Assembly (NCBI RefSeq): GCF_002849715.1 | Contig: NZ_CP018863.1 | Location: forward strand, 620,001-684,000 | Length of the DNA stretch: 64,000 nucleotides | Reading direction: 5' to 3' | Source of the DNA: Arthrobacter crystallopoietes | Lineage (GTDB): Bacteria > Actinomycetota > Actinomycetes > Actinomycetales > Micrococcaceae | In this document: piece after piece, positions 19,172 to 28,164 of the stretch | How the letters are laid out: every line of letters starts with the position of its first letter | How positions within the stretch are numbered: the stretch's first letter is position 1 | Notes under the pieces: model-generated | The model's database searches: none | Told to the model about the DNA's origin: nothing | The model's input: only the letters and a program-made list of their open reading frames with translations | Made by a program: the position numbers and the translations under genes

Positions 19172-20953
19172 ATGGTGACGATTCCCGCTGACGGACATTT
19201 GGACAAGATCCGCAAGGGCTACTCCTCCGACGGCCCGGCCGTGCATCTGGGCGCCGCAATGCTCGACGGCGAAAGCCACCCGGACGCGCCTGTGCGGCTG
19301 CCGATCGCGATGATGAACCGGCATGGGCTCGTCTCGGGCGCCACTGGAACCGGCAAGACCGTGACCCTGCAGGTCATGGCCGAGCAGCTGTCTGCCCAGG
19401 GCGTGCCGGTTTTCCTGGCCGATATCAAAGGGGACCTGACCGGGCTCTCCAGTCCGGCCGCCGGCAGCGACAGACTGCGCCAGCGCACGCAAAGCGTCGG
19501 CCAGCGCTGGAGCGCCAAGGCCTTTCCGGTGGAGTACTTCTCCCTGGGCGGCGATGGCAAGGGGGTGCCAGTGCGGGCCCGGATTTCCGACTTCGGGCCG
19601 CTGCTGCTGGCCCGGGTGATGGGCCTGAACGAAACGCAGGAGTCCAGCCTCCAGCTCGTCTTCTACTACGCGGACAAGAACGACCTGGAACTCTACAATT
19701 TGGCGGATCTGCGCGCCGTGATCTCGTTCCTCACCTCGGACAAGGGCAAGGACGCGCTGGAGTCCCTGGGCGGCCTGTCCCGGTCCACCGCCGGCGTCAT
19801 CCTGCGCGAACTGGTCACACTCGAAGCGCAGGGCATGGACAAGTTCTTCGGCGAAACCGAGTTTGATACCGCGGAGTTCCTGCGGCTGGCCGAGGACGGC
19901 CGCGGCATCATTTCCTGCCTGGAACTGCCGACCCTGCTGGCGCGGCCCGCGCTTTTCTCTACGTTCCTGATGTGGCTGATCGCGGACCTCTTCGCGGAGC
20001 TGCCCGAGGTCGGCGACATCGAGAAGCCCAAGCTCGTGTTCTTCCTTGACGAGGCGCACCTGCTGTTCCGCAATGCCTCGGACGCGTTCCTCGAGTCCAT
20101 CATGACCACCGTTCGGTTGATCCGGTCCAAGGGCATAGGCATCTTCTTCGTCACCCAGACGCCCAAGGATGTGCCGTCCGAGGTGCTCGGCCAGCTGGCA
20201 AACCGGATCCAGCATGCCCTGCGCGCGTTTACGCCCGACGATGCCAAAGCCCTCAGGGCCACGGTGTCCACGTTCCCGACCAGTGCATACGACTTGGAGG
20301 AAGTGCTGACCATTGCCGGGACCGGAGAGGCGGTGGTCACGGTGATGACTGAACGAGGCGCTCCGTCGCCCGTCGCCTGGACCAGGATCTGTGCGCCGGA
20401 ATCCACCATCGGCCCCTCCCCTGCCGCCACAGTGGAGCGGATCGTGCAGGAATCACCGTTGCTTCCCGTCTACGCGCCGGTGGTGGACAGCCACTCCGCC
20501 TTCGAAAAGCTCAGCGCAATTCCTGCTCCTACCCACGACGGCGGACCCGGCACCAACGGCGGCACGCGCACCGATACCAGCGGCTCCTCCGTCCCGCGGA
20601 CACAGGCGGATATCGATGCCGAAGCACGCAGGATCGAGGAGTCCATCCTCGGCCGGCCGTCCAGCCGTCCGGCAACCAGGACACCGGCCCCGCTGCCGGA
20701 TTGGCGGCCCATGCCTCCATCCGGACAACAGCAGCAGCGTGAGCCCGCCGGTTCCCGCGCGTCCGCACCCGGGCAGCCCGCTCCTGAGCGGCGCGCTCCC
20801 AAGCGGCAGGCTCCGGGGCAGTCAGGCAAGCCGGGCAAGAAGGACGACACGGCGGATCTGATCAAGGACGTGGCCGTCCAGGCGGCTACGGTTCTGGGAC
20901 GCGAACTGGTCCGCGGGCTCTTCGGCACGCGGCGCCGTCGTCGTCGTTGGTAG
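19172..20953 (+). CDS. HerA-like ATPase, DUF853 family
   Basis: Cytosolic P-loop ATPase of 593 aa from ATG 19172 (an upstream in-frame ATG at 19106 would add 22 residues). Walker A is GATGTGKTVTLQVMAEQ and Walker B LVFFLDEAHLLFRN; the arginine-finger region FFVTQTPKDVPSEVLGQL is also typical of HerA/FtsK-type helicases of the YjgR/DUF853 family. After about residue 440 the chain becomes low complexity (Pro, Gly, Gln, Arg), ending in a very basic tail RRRRRW. The biological role of DUF853 proteins is unsettled; DNA translocation is assumed from the fold. Confidence 0.88.
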   Translation: MVTIPADGHLDKIRKGYSSDGPAVHLGAAMLDGESHPDAPVRLPIAMMNRHGLVSGATGTGKTVTLQVMAEQLSAQGVPVFLADIKGDLTGLSSPAAGSDRLRQRTQSVGQRWSAKAFPVEYFSLGGDGKGVPVRARISDFGPLLLARVMGLNETQESSLQLVFYYADKNDLELYNLADLRAVISFLTSDKGKDALESLGGLSRSTAGVILRELVTLEAQGMDKFFGETEFDTAEFLRLAEDGRGIISCLELPTLLARPALFSTFLMWLIADLFAELPEVGDIEKPKLVFFLDEAHLLFRNASDAFLESIMTTVRLIRSKGIGIFFVTQTPKDVPSEVLGQLANRIQHALRAFTPDDAKALRATVSTFPTSAYDLEEVLTIAGTGEAVVTVMTERGAPSPVAWTRICAPESTIGPSPAATVERIVQESPLLPVYAPVVDSHSAFEKLSAIPAPTHDGGPGTNGGTRTDTSGSSVPRTQADIDAEARRIEESILGRPSSRPATRTPAPLPDWRPMPPSGQQQQREPAGSRASAPGQPAPERRAPKRQAPGQSGKPGKKDDTADLIKDVAVQAATVLGRELVRGLFGTRRRRRRW

Positions 20954-21029
20954 TTGCCTTGCCTTGACGGGACGTAACGTAGCTAACAGCGGTCAAGGTT
21001 CCTGCCCCGGCAACAGGTAACGTAAGAGC

Positions 21030-22016
21030 GTGGGAAATTCGACGGTGCTCAAGACGGTGGCTGCATGGCTGCTCTGTTTAATGCTTGCCATTGCCGCCGC
21101 CGTGCTGACCGTGGTCCTGGTTAACGCCAACGTCTACAGTCCTCAGCATCAGGTCCGCGCTTACATCGACGCCCTAAAGGACGGCGACGGGTCAAAGGCG
21201 CTGGGGCTGCTGCACGCCACCGTTCCGGATGCCAACGCGGCATTGCTGGATGGTCCGGCGCTCAAGCAATCCGTGGCTGAGTTGGAGAATCTCGAAATGG
21301 GCGAGCCTGTGGAGATCGACAGCAACCGGGTGGAGCTGCCCGTCCACTACACAATCGACGGAACCGAGCAGACCACCACCTTCGAGCTGGAGAAGTCCGG
21401 CACCAGCTGGCTGTTCTTCAACCAGTGGGCCTTCGTTCCCACCACGCTGCCCACGCTCGACATCAGCGTGGTCAACGAGGACGAAGCCTCGCTCAACGGC
21501 ACCCGCGTTGCCCTGCCGGAAGGCAAAGGCGAGTTCTCGGTCTTTGTGCCCGGCACATTCGAGGCGCACTACACCAGCCAGTTTTTTGCCGCTCCCGCCG
21601 TGGAATCCGTGGTGACCGAACCGGCCGAGGCAGCCGAGGCCCGGCTGTCCTTGTCCACACAGGCGACGCCCAAGCTGGTGGAAGAGGTCACCGCGCAGGT
21701 CCGCGGCTTCCTTGACGGCTGCGCCGAGCAGAAGGTGCTGCAGCCGGCCGGCTGCCCCTTCAGCCAGGCCATGAACCGGGTCCAGGACGACAGCATCAAC
21801 TGGGACATTGTGGACTATCCCGAGGTGACGATCGAGCCCAGCAACGGCACCTGGATTATGAAGCCGCTGACCGGGACGGCGAAGCTCAACGTGGTGGAGA
21901 TCGATCTCTTCACCGGCCAGGCCGTCCCCCGCGAGCTGGAGCAGGACTTCACCTTCACCGGCAGCCTCGCCGTCAATGACGGCAATGTCACGCTCACCCC
22001 CGTTGTGGAGTACTGA
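21030..22016 (+). CDS. Membrane-anchored extracytoplasmic protein of unknown function
   Basis: Protein of 328 aa starting with GTG. Residues about 8-32 form a signal-anchor helix (AAWLLCLMLAIAAAVLTVVL); the rest is predicted outside the membrane and rich in beta-strands. The pattern of two cystatin-like or NTF2-like repeats (VRAYIDALKDGDGSKALGLL, then a beta-rich domain) recalls actinobacterial DUF4878-type secreted proteins, but I cannot assign a family firmly. Two Cys residues (LDGCAEQ and PAGCPFS) lie 14 apart and could form a disulfide. It follows the HerA-like gene by 76 bases, probably in its own transcription unit. Confidence 0.7.
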   Translation: MGNSTVLKTVAAWLLCLMLAIAAAVLTVVLVNANVYSPQHQVRAYIDALKDGDGSKALGLLHATVPDANAALLDGPALKQSVAELENLEMGEPVEIDSNRVELPVHYTIDGTEQTTTFELEKSGTSWLFFNQWAFVPTTLPTLDISVVNEDEASLNGTRVALPEGKGEFSVFVPGTFEAHYTSQFFAAPAVESVVTEPAEAAEARLSLSTQATPKLVEEVTAQVRGFLDGCAEQKVLQPAGCPFSQAMNRVQDDSINWDIVDYPEVTIEPSNGTWIMKPLTGTAKLNVVEIDLFTGQAVPRELEQDFTFTGSLAVNDGNVTLTPVVEY

Positions 22017-22097
22017 GCCGCCAGTCGCAGCCGGCCCCTTCCTGGAGGCGTAGGCCAGCGTTGGACCATCTGACTGCTGCAACCTGCTAACGACGAC

Positions 22098-22134
22098 GGC
22101 GCCCGGGTACCGCCGTTGGCAGTCCCCGGGCGCC
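22098..22134. terminator. Hairpin between convergent genes
   Basis: Perfect 10-bp inverted repeat GGCGCCCGGG (22098-22107) with CCCGGGCGCC (22125-22134), 17-base loop, between the anchored-protein gene and the end of the thioredoxin/NHL gene. Bidirectional terminator by position; no strong T-run. Confidence 0.65.
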
Positions 22135-22151
22135 GCTCGGCACCGTTCTCT

Positions 22152-24194
22152 TTAGTCCAGTCCGCGCAGGTCCAGCGTCAGTTCGCCGCTGCCGCTGCCC
22201 AGCACTACCGGGATGCCCCAGTCCTGCTGGTACAGGTGGCAGGCCGCGTGGTCGGGGATCTCGCCCCCGGGCTCGCCGTCGCAAGCCGCCGCGCGGGCGG
22301 TGATGTGCAGGACGCCTTCGGGAACGTCCTCGGCCAGTACCAGTTCGCGGACCAGGCCTACGGAGGTGCCGCCGCCGGACACCAGCAGGTTCTCCGGCGA
22401 AGAGGAGATCTTCAGCTGGGTGGGATCGCCCCACCGGTCATCGAGCTTCTGTCCCTTGGGTGCGGCGAACCGCACGGTCAGCGCCAGCGGGCCGGCCGAG
22501 ACCTCGGTCTTCGGGCGCTGCGTCTGCGAGGCACCCTCGTCCACGGTCAGCGCTTCCTTGGGGAGCGGGATGCGGACCAGTTGGTGCTTGTTCGCCTCGA
22601 CCACAATGAGCAGCGGCTCTCCCCCGTCCGCCACCGCGGAGGTGTCCATCAGCACGTCGGAGGGCTCGGCGAACCCGCGGGCCAGCGTGGAAACGGTCCC
22701 GGTGGCAGGATCGTAGCGGCGGACCGCGCCGTTGTAGGTGTCGGCCACGGCCACGGACCCGTCCGGCAGCACGGTCACGCCCAGCGGATGCTGCAGCCGT
22801 GCCTCCTCGGCGTCGCCGTCGCGGAAACCGAAGTCGAACAGGCCGGTACCGATGGCGGTCTGCACCTGCACCCGCTCGCTGCCCTTGACCTCCGGGAAGG
22901 AAATGACGCGCAGCGCAGACGTTTCGGAGTCTGCGACCCAGATGCTGCCGTTGGCGTCCTGGGCGAGGCCGGAGGACTGCGCGAACCAGGCCGCGGTAGC
23001 CTCGCCGTCCTGCAGGCCCTCCAGTCCCGTGCCGGCCAGTACGGCGACCTGCCCGTTGGCCGGATCGAAGGAGAAGATCTGGTGCACGCCGGCCATGGCC
23101 ACCACCACCTTGTTCAGCGCGGTGGACCACAATACGTCCCAGGGCGAACTGAGCGAGACGGCCAGCGGGTCATCCCCCAGTGAGGAGGAAGCTGTTGCAA
23201 GTACTTCCGCGAGCTCCTCGCCGAGGTCTTCGCCGGAGGCGGCCTCGTCCGCCACGGAGCCCGGGCCTGCCTCGGCCTGGGATGCGGCGGCACGCTGGTT
23301 TTCCGCATCCAGCAGGCGCTGGACCCCGTTGCCGGCAATAGTGGCCACGGCGCCGGTCGCCAGGGTGAGCCCCCGCAAACGATGGTTAACAGAGTCGGCG
23401 ATAACGACGTCGTACCCGGCCTTTGCGCGTACGTCCTCGGGCAGCAACGCCAGGCCTTGGGGCTCGTTGAAGCGCGCAGCATCCGCTGAGCCGTCCTGCC
23501 AGCCCTTCTCCCCCGAGCCGTAGACATTCAGCACGGTGTCCAGGTCCGCCGCCAGTTCCACCAGCCGGTGGTGCCCGGTATCCGAAACCAGGAACGTTTC
23601 GCCGGCGGAGCCGACACCGTCCGGCAGCGGAACAAGCTTGCCCGGGAAGCGCAGGACACCAGCTGTGGTTTCGGCCGGCACGTAGGGGCCGTCGCCGCGG
23701 TGCAGGGTTCCCTTGGCCTCGTGTTCGGCGATCAGCTCTTCCACCAGGGACTCCAGCCCGCCGGCATGGCCTTCTCCGGACAGGTGGGCCACAATGTAGC
23801 CTTCCGGGTCGACGACCACGAGCGTGGGCCAGGCGCGGGCTGAATAGGCCTGCCAGGTGTCCAGTTCCGGATCGTCCAGGACCGGGTGGTGGATCTCGTA
23901 GCGTTCGACGGCGGCGGCCAGTGCCACCGGGTCCGCCTCGTGTTCGAATTTGGGCGAGTGCACGCCCACGGTGACCAGGACGTCCCGGTACTTCTCCTCC
24001 AGCGGCCGCAGTTCATCCAGCACGTGCAGGCAGTTGATGCAGCAGAAGGTCCAGAAGTCGAGCAGCACAATCTTGCCGCGCAGATCCTCCAGCCCCAGCT
24101 GCTTGCCTCCGGTGTTAAGCCAGTTGCGGCCCACCAGTTCGGACGCCCGCACACGGTAATTGGTGCGGATGGACGTCTCGGCTGCCTCGGTCAT
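22152..24194 (-). CDS. Thioredoxin-like/NHL-repeat protein (NHLRC2-like)
   Basis: Protein of 680 aa without signal peptide. Residues about 25-160 form a TlpA/thioredoxin-like domain: the redox motif is CCINC in FWTFCCINCLHVLDEL, followed by VTVGVHSPKFEHE and a cis-Pro region. Residues about 180-530 hold NHL beta-propeller blades (e.g. FLVSDTGHHRLVELAAD, VAVADTYNGAVRRYDP, IWVADSETSALRVISF). The last 120 residues form a separate beta domain with two Cys (AACDGEPGGEIPDHAACHLY). The architecture matches animal NHLRC2 and its bacterial relatives; the biochemical role is unsettled. Its ATG overlaps the stop of the upstream CopD-CtaG gene (ATGA at 24191-24194), implying coupled expression. Confidence 0.9.
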   Translation of the reverse strand: MTEAAETSIRTNYRVRASELVGRNWLNTGGKQLGLEDLRGKIVLLDFWTFCCINCLHVLDELRPLEEKYRDVLVTVGVHSPKFEHEADPVALAAAVERYEIHHPVLDDPELDTWQAYSARAWPTLVVVDPEGYIVAHLSGEGHAGGLESLVEELIAEHEAKGTLHRGDGPYVPAETTAGVLRFPGKLVPLPDGVGSAGETFLVSDTGHHRLVELAADLDTVLNVYGSGEKGWQDGSADAARFNEPQGLALLPEDVRAKAGYDVVIADSVNHRLRGLTLATGAVATIAGNGVQRLLDAENQRAAASQAEAGPGSVADEAASGEDLGEELAEVLATASSSLGDDPLAVSLSSPWDVLWSTALNKVVVAMAGVHQIFSFDPANGQVAVLAGTGLEGLQDGEATAAWFAQSSGLAQDANGSIWVADSETSALRVISFPEVKGSERVQVQTAIGTGLFDFGFRDGDAEEARLQHPLGVTVLPDGSVAVADTYNGAVRRYDPATGTVSTLARGFAEPSDVLMDTSAVADGGEPLLIVVEANKHQLVRIPLPKEALTVDEGASQTQRPKTEVSAGPLALTVRFAAPKGQKLDDRWGDPTQLKISSSPENLLVSGGGTSVGLVRELVLAEDVPEGVLHITARAAACDGEPGGEIPDHAACHLYQQDWGIPVVLGSGSGELTLDLRGLD

Positions 24195-26347
24195 GGGGTA
24201 TCTCCTTGGTTCCGGCTGGAATCTGTGGGGGCCTGGGACGGGGTACGTGTTACCTGCTCGTCCCGCTGTGCCAGTCTGGCAAACATATCGTTATAAGCGG
24301 CCAGCTCCGCATCCTTATTCCTGTCAGCCGCCCGATCTTTACGCTTTGTTTCCCGTGCGTCCGTTCGTGACCACATCAGGGCCACGCCGATGGCCACGCA
24401 GAGCGTCGGAATTTCGCCGACTCCCCACATGATGGCGCCGCCGAGGCGCTGGTCGTCCATGGCCGAAAGTCCCCAGTCCCGGCCCATGCTGCCGAACCAC
24501 GAGGCCTGCAGCAGCGACGTCGAGCTCGTCAGGGCAACACCGAAGAACGCGTGGAAGGCCATGGTCGCGAACAGCAGGACCAGCCGCAGCGGGAACGGCG
24601 CGCGGTACGGCACCGGATCCTGGCCGATCATCGACAGCACAAACAGGTAGCCGGTGAGCAGGAAGTGGACGTTCATCAGCTCGTGCCCCACATGCTCGCG
24701 CAGGGCGAAGCCGAAGGCCGGCGAGTAGTAGAAGATGATGATGGAGCCGGCGAAGTTGGCGGCGGCAAAGAGCGGGTGCGTGATGATCTTGGAGTAGGTG
24801 GAATGGACCAGCCACAGGATCCATTCGCGCGGTCCCCGGCTGCCGTCCTGGCGCGGCGGCAGGGCCTTGAGCGCCAGCGTCACCGGCGCGCCCAGCACCA
24901 GGAACAGCGGCACCACCATGGTCAGCGCCATGTGGTCCAGCATGTGGGCGCTGAAAAGCACCATGCCGTAGACCGCAGGCGCACCGGAGGTGACGTAGGT
25001 CAGCGCCAGCAGTCCCACAATCCAGCTGGCCGCACGCGCGATCGGCCAGGAGTCCCCGCGGCGGCGGATGCGCACCACGCCGATCAGGTAGGCGATGCCC
25101 ACAATCAACGTGAAAGCTACCCAGAGCCAGTCCCAGCGCCAGGTGGTGATCCATGCGGAACCGGCGAGCTCCGGCGGCAATTCGTAGCCGGTCAGGATGC
25201 GGGCCGGCGATGCGTCCGGCGGCAGTTCCTCCGGTGTCGGCGGCGCGGTCCGCGCCAGCGCCACGGCCACGCCCGAGATCGCGGCCATGATCAGCAGCTC
25301 GACGGCGATCAGCTGCCACAGCACCCTGGCCGCTGATTTGGTGCCCAGCTGCGGCACGATCCACTGCCGGTGCATAAAACCGATGGCACCCAGCAGCAGC
25401 GTTGCCAGCGTCTTGAAGACCACCAGGGCCCCGTATTCGCTGGCGATCTGGTCCAGCGAGGTGATCCGGATACCCGCATTGATCAGGCCGGAGAAAAAGA
25501 CCAGGAAGAAACTGATCAGTGCCAGCGCCGAATAGCGTTTGAGCACCTGCTTGGCGATGTCTTTCGAGCCGAGCGTGCCGGACAGGAAGGCAAGGGCAAT
25601 CAGCCCGCCCACCCAGAGGCAGACGCCCAGCAGGTGCAGGCCGATGGAGTTGACCGCGCCGTAGTGGTCGTCGCCGCCGGCGGAGTGTCCGGTCAGTGCC
25701 ATCGGCAGCAGACCGCCCACGGTCGCCAGCACCAGTGTGAAGGCCAGTGCGGTCAGCGAGCGGACGCCGAAGATCAGGGTGGCCACGATCGCCGCGACGA
25801 TGGTAATGGCGAGCCAGGCCTGCCCGGTGGCGATGTCCGTCATATAGCCGACCAGCGCCGAGGTGTACCCGGCATCGCCGCTTAACGGCAGACCCGATAT
25901 GTCGGAAAAGGACAGCACCAGGACAGCGACGGCGGCAAGCGTCCACGCAATTGCGGCTCCGGCGGCAAGCGCGAGCACGCGGGTGAATGCCGGGTGTTCG
26001 GGGCTGTCGTCCTGCTGATCGGATTTACGCGAGCGGTGCAGGCGCTTGGGCACGATGGCCACGGCGAACACCAGGGAGCCGATCACGGCCGCCAGCGCGA
26101 GGTTGTGGACGGCTTTCGCCGCAGGCAGGCCCCATCGCGTGAGCGCTCCAGGGTCCGAGAGCTGGCGGGTAGCCGCGGCCCCGGAGTAGATCAGGGCGGC
26201 TACCAGGGCAAGCACGACGACGGCGGCTGCGGCCAGGAGCCACAGCTTGCCGATACCCTCGGCCGTAATCGCGGCAGGACGCAGCGGCTCCCCGGCCGCG
26301 GGCTGCTGGGAAGACTGCTTTGCTGATGGTGCTGACACGGTATCCAT
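24191..26347 (-). CDS. CopD-CtaG fusion: copper resistance / cytochrome c oxidase assembly membrane protein
   Basis: Polytopic protein of 718 aa with about 15-16 predicted helices. The N-terminal half (to about residue 390) is a CopD-type domain with the helix GLHLLGVCLWVGGLIALAFL; the C-terminal half is a caa3-type CtaG domain with HMLDHMALTMVVPLFLVLGA, FHAFFGVALTSSTSLL and GEIPTLCVAIGVALMWSR. Histidines on the membrane face suggest copper handling for oxidase maturation. The fusion is known in actinobacteria. The gene is followed without a gap by the thioredoxin/NHL gene, whose redox activity could assist copper-site assembly (inference). Confidence 0.9.
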   Translation of the reverse strand: MDTVSAPSAKQSSQQPAAGEPLRPAAITAEGIGKLWLLAAAAVVVLALVAALIYSGAAATRQLSDPGALTRWGLPAAKAVHNLALAAVIGSLVFAVAIVPKRLHRSRKSDQQDDSPEHPAFTRVLALAAGAAIAWTLAAVAVLVLSFSDISGLPLSGDAGYTSALVGYMTDIATGQAWLAITIVAAIVATLIFGVRSLTALAFTLVLATVGGLLPMALTGHSAGGDDHYGAVNSIGLHLLGVCLWVGGLIALAFLSGTLGSKDIAKQVLKRYSALALISFFLVFFSGLINAGIRITSLDQIASEYGALVVFKTLATLLLGAIGFMHRQWIVPQLGTKSAARVLWQLIAVELLIMAAISGVAVALARTAPPTPEELPPDASPARILTGYELPPELAGSAWITTWRWDWLWVAFTLIVGIAYLIGVVRIRRRGDSWPIARAASWIVGLLALTYVTSGAPAVYGMVLFSAHMLDHMALTMVVPLFLVLGAPVTLALKALPPRQDGSRGPREWILWLVHSTYSKIITHPLFAAANFAGSIIIFYYSPAFGFALREHVGHELMNVHFLLTGYLFVLSMIGQDPVPYRAPFPLRLVLLFATMAFHAFFGVALTSSTSLLQASWFGSMGRDWGLSAMDDQRLGGAIMWGVGEIPTLCVAIGVALMWSRTDARETKRKDRAADRNKDAELAAYNDMFARLAQRDEQVTRTPSQAPTDSSRNQGDTP

Positions 26348-26421
26348 TCTCTACCCCCAGTAGAATTTCGGCCAATCTGCGCGCAGCAGCACCCTACTCT
26401 CCGGTCCTTGGGTTTAAATGA

Positions 26422-26454
26422 CAAGGCCGCCGCCGGGAACCGGCAGCGGCCTTG
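26422..26454 (-). terminator. Intrinsic terminator of the HU gene
   Basis: Perfect 9-bp stem CAAGGCCGC/GCGGCCTTG (26422-26430 with 26446-26454) with a 15-base GC-rich loop, 17 bases past the HU stop on the minus strand, followed by TCATTTAAA. It can also stop transcription entering from the right. Confidence 0.75.
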
Positions 26455-26471
26455 TAAGAAGCCTGTTTGGT

Positions 26472-26759
26472 CTACTTCTTGTTGGAGACAGCAGCCTTCA
26501 GCTTGGAACCTGCGGTCAGCTTGACGCTGTGGCCTGCGGCGATCTGGATGGTTTCGCCGGTCTGCGGGTTGCGGCCGGTGCGGGCTGCACGGTCGGTGCG
26601 CTCAACTGCGAGCCAGCCGGGGATGGTGATCTTCTCACCCTTGGCAACGGAGGTTGCGAAAATGTCGAAGACAGCGTCCAGAACGCCGTTCACTGCAGTC
26701 TGGCTGGTGCCAGCCTTCTCTGCTACTGCTGCGACCAGTTCACTACGGTTGATAGCCAA
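26472..26759 (-). CDS. hup: HU-family nucleoid protein
   Basis: Small basic DNA-bending protein, 95 aa, acting as a dimer on the nucleoid. The start is TTG at 26759, because GGAGG sits 8 bases upstream and this gives the family N-terminus (M)AINRSELVAAVAEKAG; the only upstream in-frame ATG (26801) would add 14 unrelated residues. The DNA-binding beta arm is recognisable as GRNPQTGETIQIAAG, and KLTAGSKLKAAV closes the domain. It lacks the long Lys/Ala-rich tail of mycobacterial HupB. A short AT-richer stretch (CTAATAACC on the minus strand) about 40 bases upstream may hold the -10 element. Confidence 0.95.
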   Translation of the reverse strand: MAINRSELVAAVAEKAGTSQTAVNGVLDAVFDIFATSVAKGEKITIPGWLAVERTDRAARTGRNPQTGETIQIAAGHSVKLTAGSKLKAAVSNKK

Positions 26760-26970
26760 TTTATGTCCTCCTGGACTACTTCGGTTATTAGAGCCTTGCA
26801 CGGTCGTGAAAAGCTTCTGTCCGAAAACTTACCAGTTACGCCGCCAAGTTCCGGCAAATTCCGCGTGATCTGGCGTTTTTTCCCCGAAATTGTGGGGAAT
26901 CTGCCAGTTTTGGGGACGTTTACCCCGTTCGGCCCGATAATCGCCCGCCGAAACCGGCCGGAATGCACGA

Positions 26971-27002
26971 AAAAGGCGGCGGTCCGAAGACCGCCGCCTT
27001 TT
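26971..27002 (-). terminator. Intrinsic terminator after rpsN
   Basis: Perfect 14-bp inverted repeat (26971-26984 with 26989-27002) with a 4-base loop and, on the minus strand, a TTTTT run: a textbook terminator 25 bases after the rpsN stop. The symmetric A/T flanks make it bidirectional, but no gene approaches from the left. Confidence 0.95.
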
Positions 27003-27026
27003 CATGAGGCTATTGCCTGCCGGTTT

Positions 27027-27332
27027 TTACCAGCTGGACTTCTTGATGCCCGGCAGTTCGCCGGCATGCGCCATGTTGCGGAAGCGAACACGGGAGATGC
27101 CGAACTTCTGGAGGGTGCCGCGGGGACGACCGTCGATCTGGTCGCGGTTGCGCAGGCGGACCGGAGAAGCATTGCGGGGCAGCTTCTGCAGGCCCAGGCG
27201 GGCTGCTTCGCGTGCCTCGTCGGTTGCGTTTTCGTCAACCAGAGTCTTCTTCAGTTCGAGGCGCTTTTCGGCGTAGCGCTCGACGATGACCTTGCGCTGC
27301 TCGTTACGAGCAATCTTGGACTTCTTTGCCAT
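27027..27332 (-). CDS. rpsN: 30S ribosomal protein S14, zinc-independent form
   Basis: S14 of the long type, 101 aa. It ends in the canonical [24 protein letters not shown] region and contains no cysteine, so it lacks the CxxC...CxxC zinc ribbon of the short S14 form. It lies 3 bases after rpmG and is the last gene of rpmB-rpmG-rpsN, closed by a strong terminator. In several actinobacteria such Cys-free paralogues replace zinc-binding forms under zinc limitation; whether a zinc-binding S14 exists elsewhere in this genome cannot be seen here. Confidence 0.98.
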   Translation of the reverse strand: MAKKSKIARNEQRKVIVERYAEKRLELKKTLVDENATDEAREAARLGLQKLPRNASPVRLRNRDQIDGRPRGTLQKFGISRVRFRNMAHAGELPGIKKSSW

Positions 27333-27335
27333 GTC

Positions 27336-27503
27336 TTAGCGCTCCTCTCGGAATTCGACGTGCTTGCGGATCTTCGGGTCGTACTTCTTCAGGACCAGAC
27401 GGTCCGGGTCATTACGACGGTTCTTACGCGTGACGTAAGTGAAGCCGGTGCCCGCAGTGGACTTCAGCTTGATGATCGGACGTACGTCCTTGTCCTTTGC
27501 CAC
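27336..27503 (-). CDS. rpmG: 50S ribosomal protein L33, zinc-independent form
   Basis: L33 of 55 aa, read as [20 protein letters not shown] followed by [20 protein letters not shown] and a basic end EFREER. Cysteines of the zinc-binding form are absent. The GTG start at 27503 shares its first base with the TAG stop of rpmB, so the genes are translationally coupled, and the stop lies 3 bases before rpsN. Confidence 0.97.
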   Translation of the reverse strand: MAKDKDVRPIIKLKSTAGTGFTYVTRKNRRNDPDRLVLKKYDPKIRKHVEFREER

Positions 27504-27739
27504 TAGAGCTTCACACCCTTCGCGATCAGTTCGCCGACGACGGCGTCAATACCGCGGACGTCGATGGTCTTGATGCCGCGGGCAGAAAGCTGCAGCGTGA
27601 CGTTGCGGCGCAGGGACGGAACCCAGTAGCGCTTCTTCTGGATATTCGGATCGAACCGGCGCTTGTTGCGGCGGTGCGAGTGCGAAATGCTGTGGCCAAA
27701 GCCGGGTACGGCTCCGGTCACCTGGCAATGAGCTGCCAT
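27503..27739 (-). CDS. rpmB: 50S ribosomal protein L28, zinc-independent form
   Basis: L28 of 78 aa starting [20 protein letters not shown] and continuing with [15 protein letters not shown]. Only one Cys is present, so the four-Cys zinc site of the C+ form is missing. ATG 27739 follows GGAGGAGA; the open frame continues upstream for 108 codons without resemblance to L28 and is not taken as coding. First gene of the rpmB-rpmG-rpsN operon, preceded by an unusually long 425-base gap. Confidence 0.97.
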   Translation of the reverse strand: MAAHCQVTGAVPGFGHSISHSHRRNKRRFDPNIQKKRYWVPSLRRNVTLQLSARGIKTIDVRGIDAVVGELIAKGVKL

Positions 27740-28164
27740 GATCTCTCCTCCAAGTTTTAGTAAATATTGACGGACCTGCACAGATACAGCGGTGTAGCTG
27801 CCTCTGAATCTGCGTGTAAGAGCGCCCGTCACCAGTTTTGACACCGTTATTACTGCGACTTTCCGGAGGTGAACCAGGCGGGGTGAGATCCAGCCGAAGT
27901 GCCTCGCCGCGGGGAAGACGGTGAAGTCCAGGCGCTGCCTACCGCTGATCCCCGAAGGGACCGGCTCAGCAACAGCCTTAAATTCTAGGTTGACACGGGA
28001 ATTCACGCAACTTACCGACTGACCTGGGCTAACTGCGCATTTCTGCCCAGCTAACACGGACAACCCGCAGGTTGCGTGACTTAACGCCTCTCCATCTTAG
28101 GGCCCGGCGGCGTTTCAGCCAAACCGGGAACTATTCCGGTGATACGGACCCGGCGGGTGAGGGC
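27740..28164. other. 425-base intergenic region upstream of rpmB
   Basis: No credible gene. It must hold the rpmB promoter (minus strand) and the end of the MarR transcript. The part near rpmB is AT-richer (AAATATT at 27761-27768). I find no clear Zur palindrome. Bases about 27850-27985 are GC-rich with several short inverted repeats and may form a structured leader on the minus strand. Confidence 0.5.

Noticed and set aside
27901..27985. Possible cobalamin riboswitch core on the plus strand (GGGGAAGACGGTGAAGTCC)
   Set aside because: The 3' B12 box is missing and the next genes lie on the other strand, so similarity is probably chance.
27740..28164. Zur operator upstream of the zinc-free ribosomal operon
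   Set aside because: No convincing TGAAAATCATTTTCA-like palindrome found by eye.
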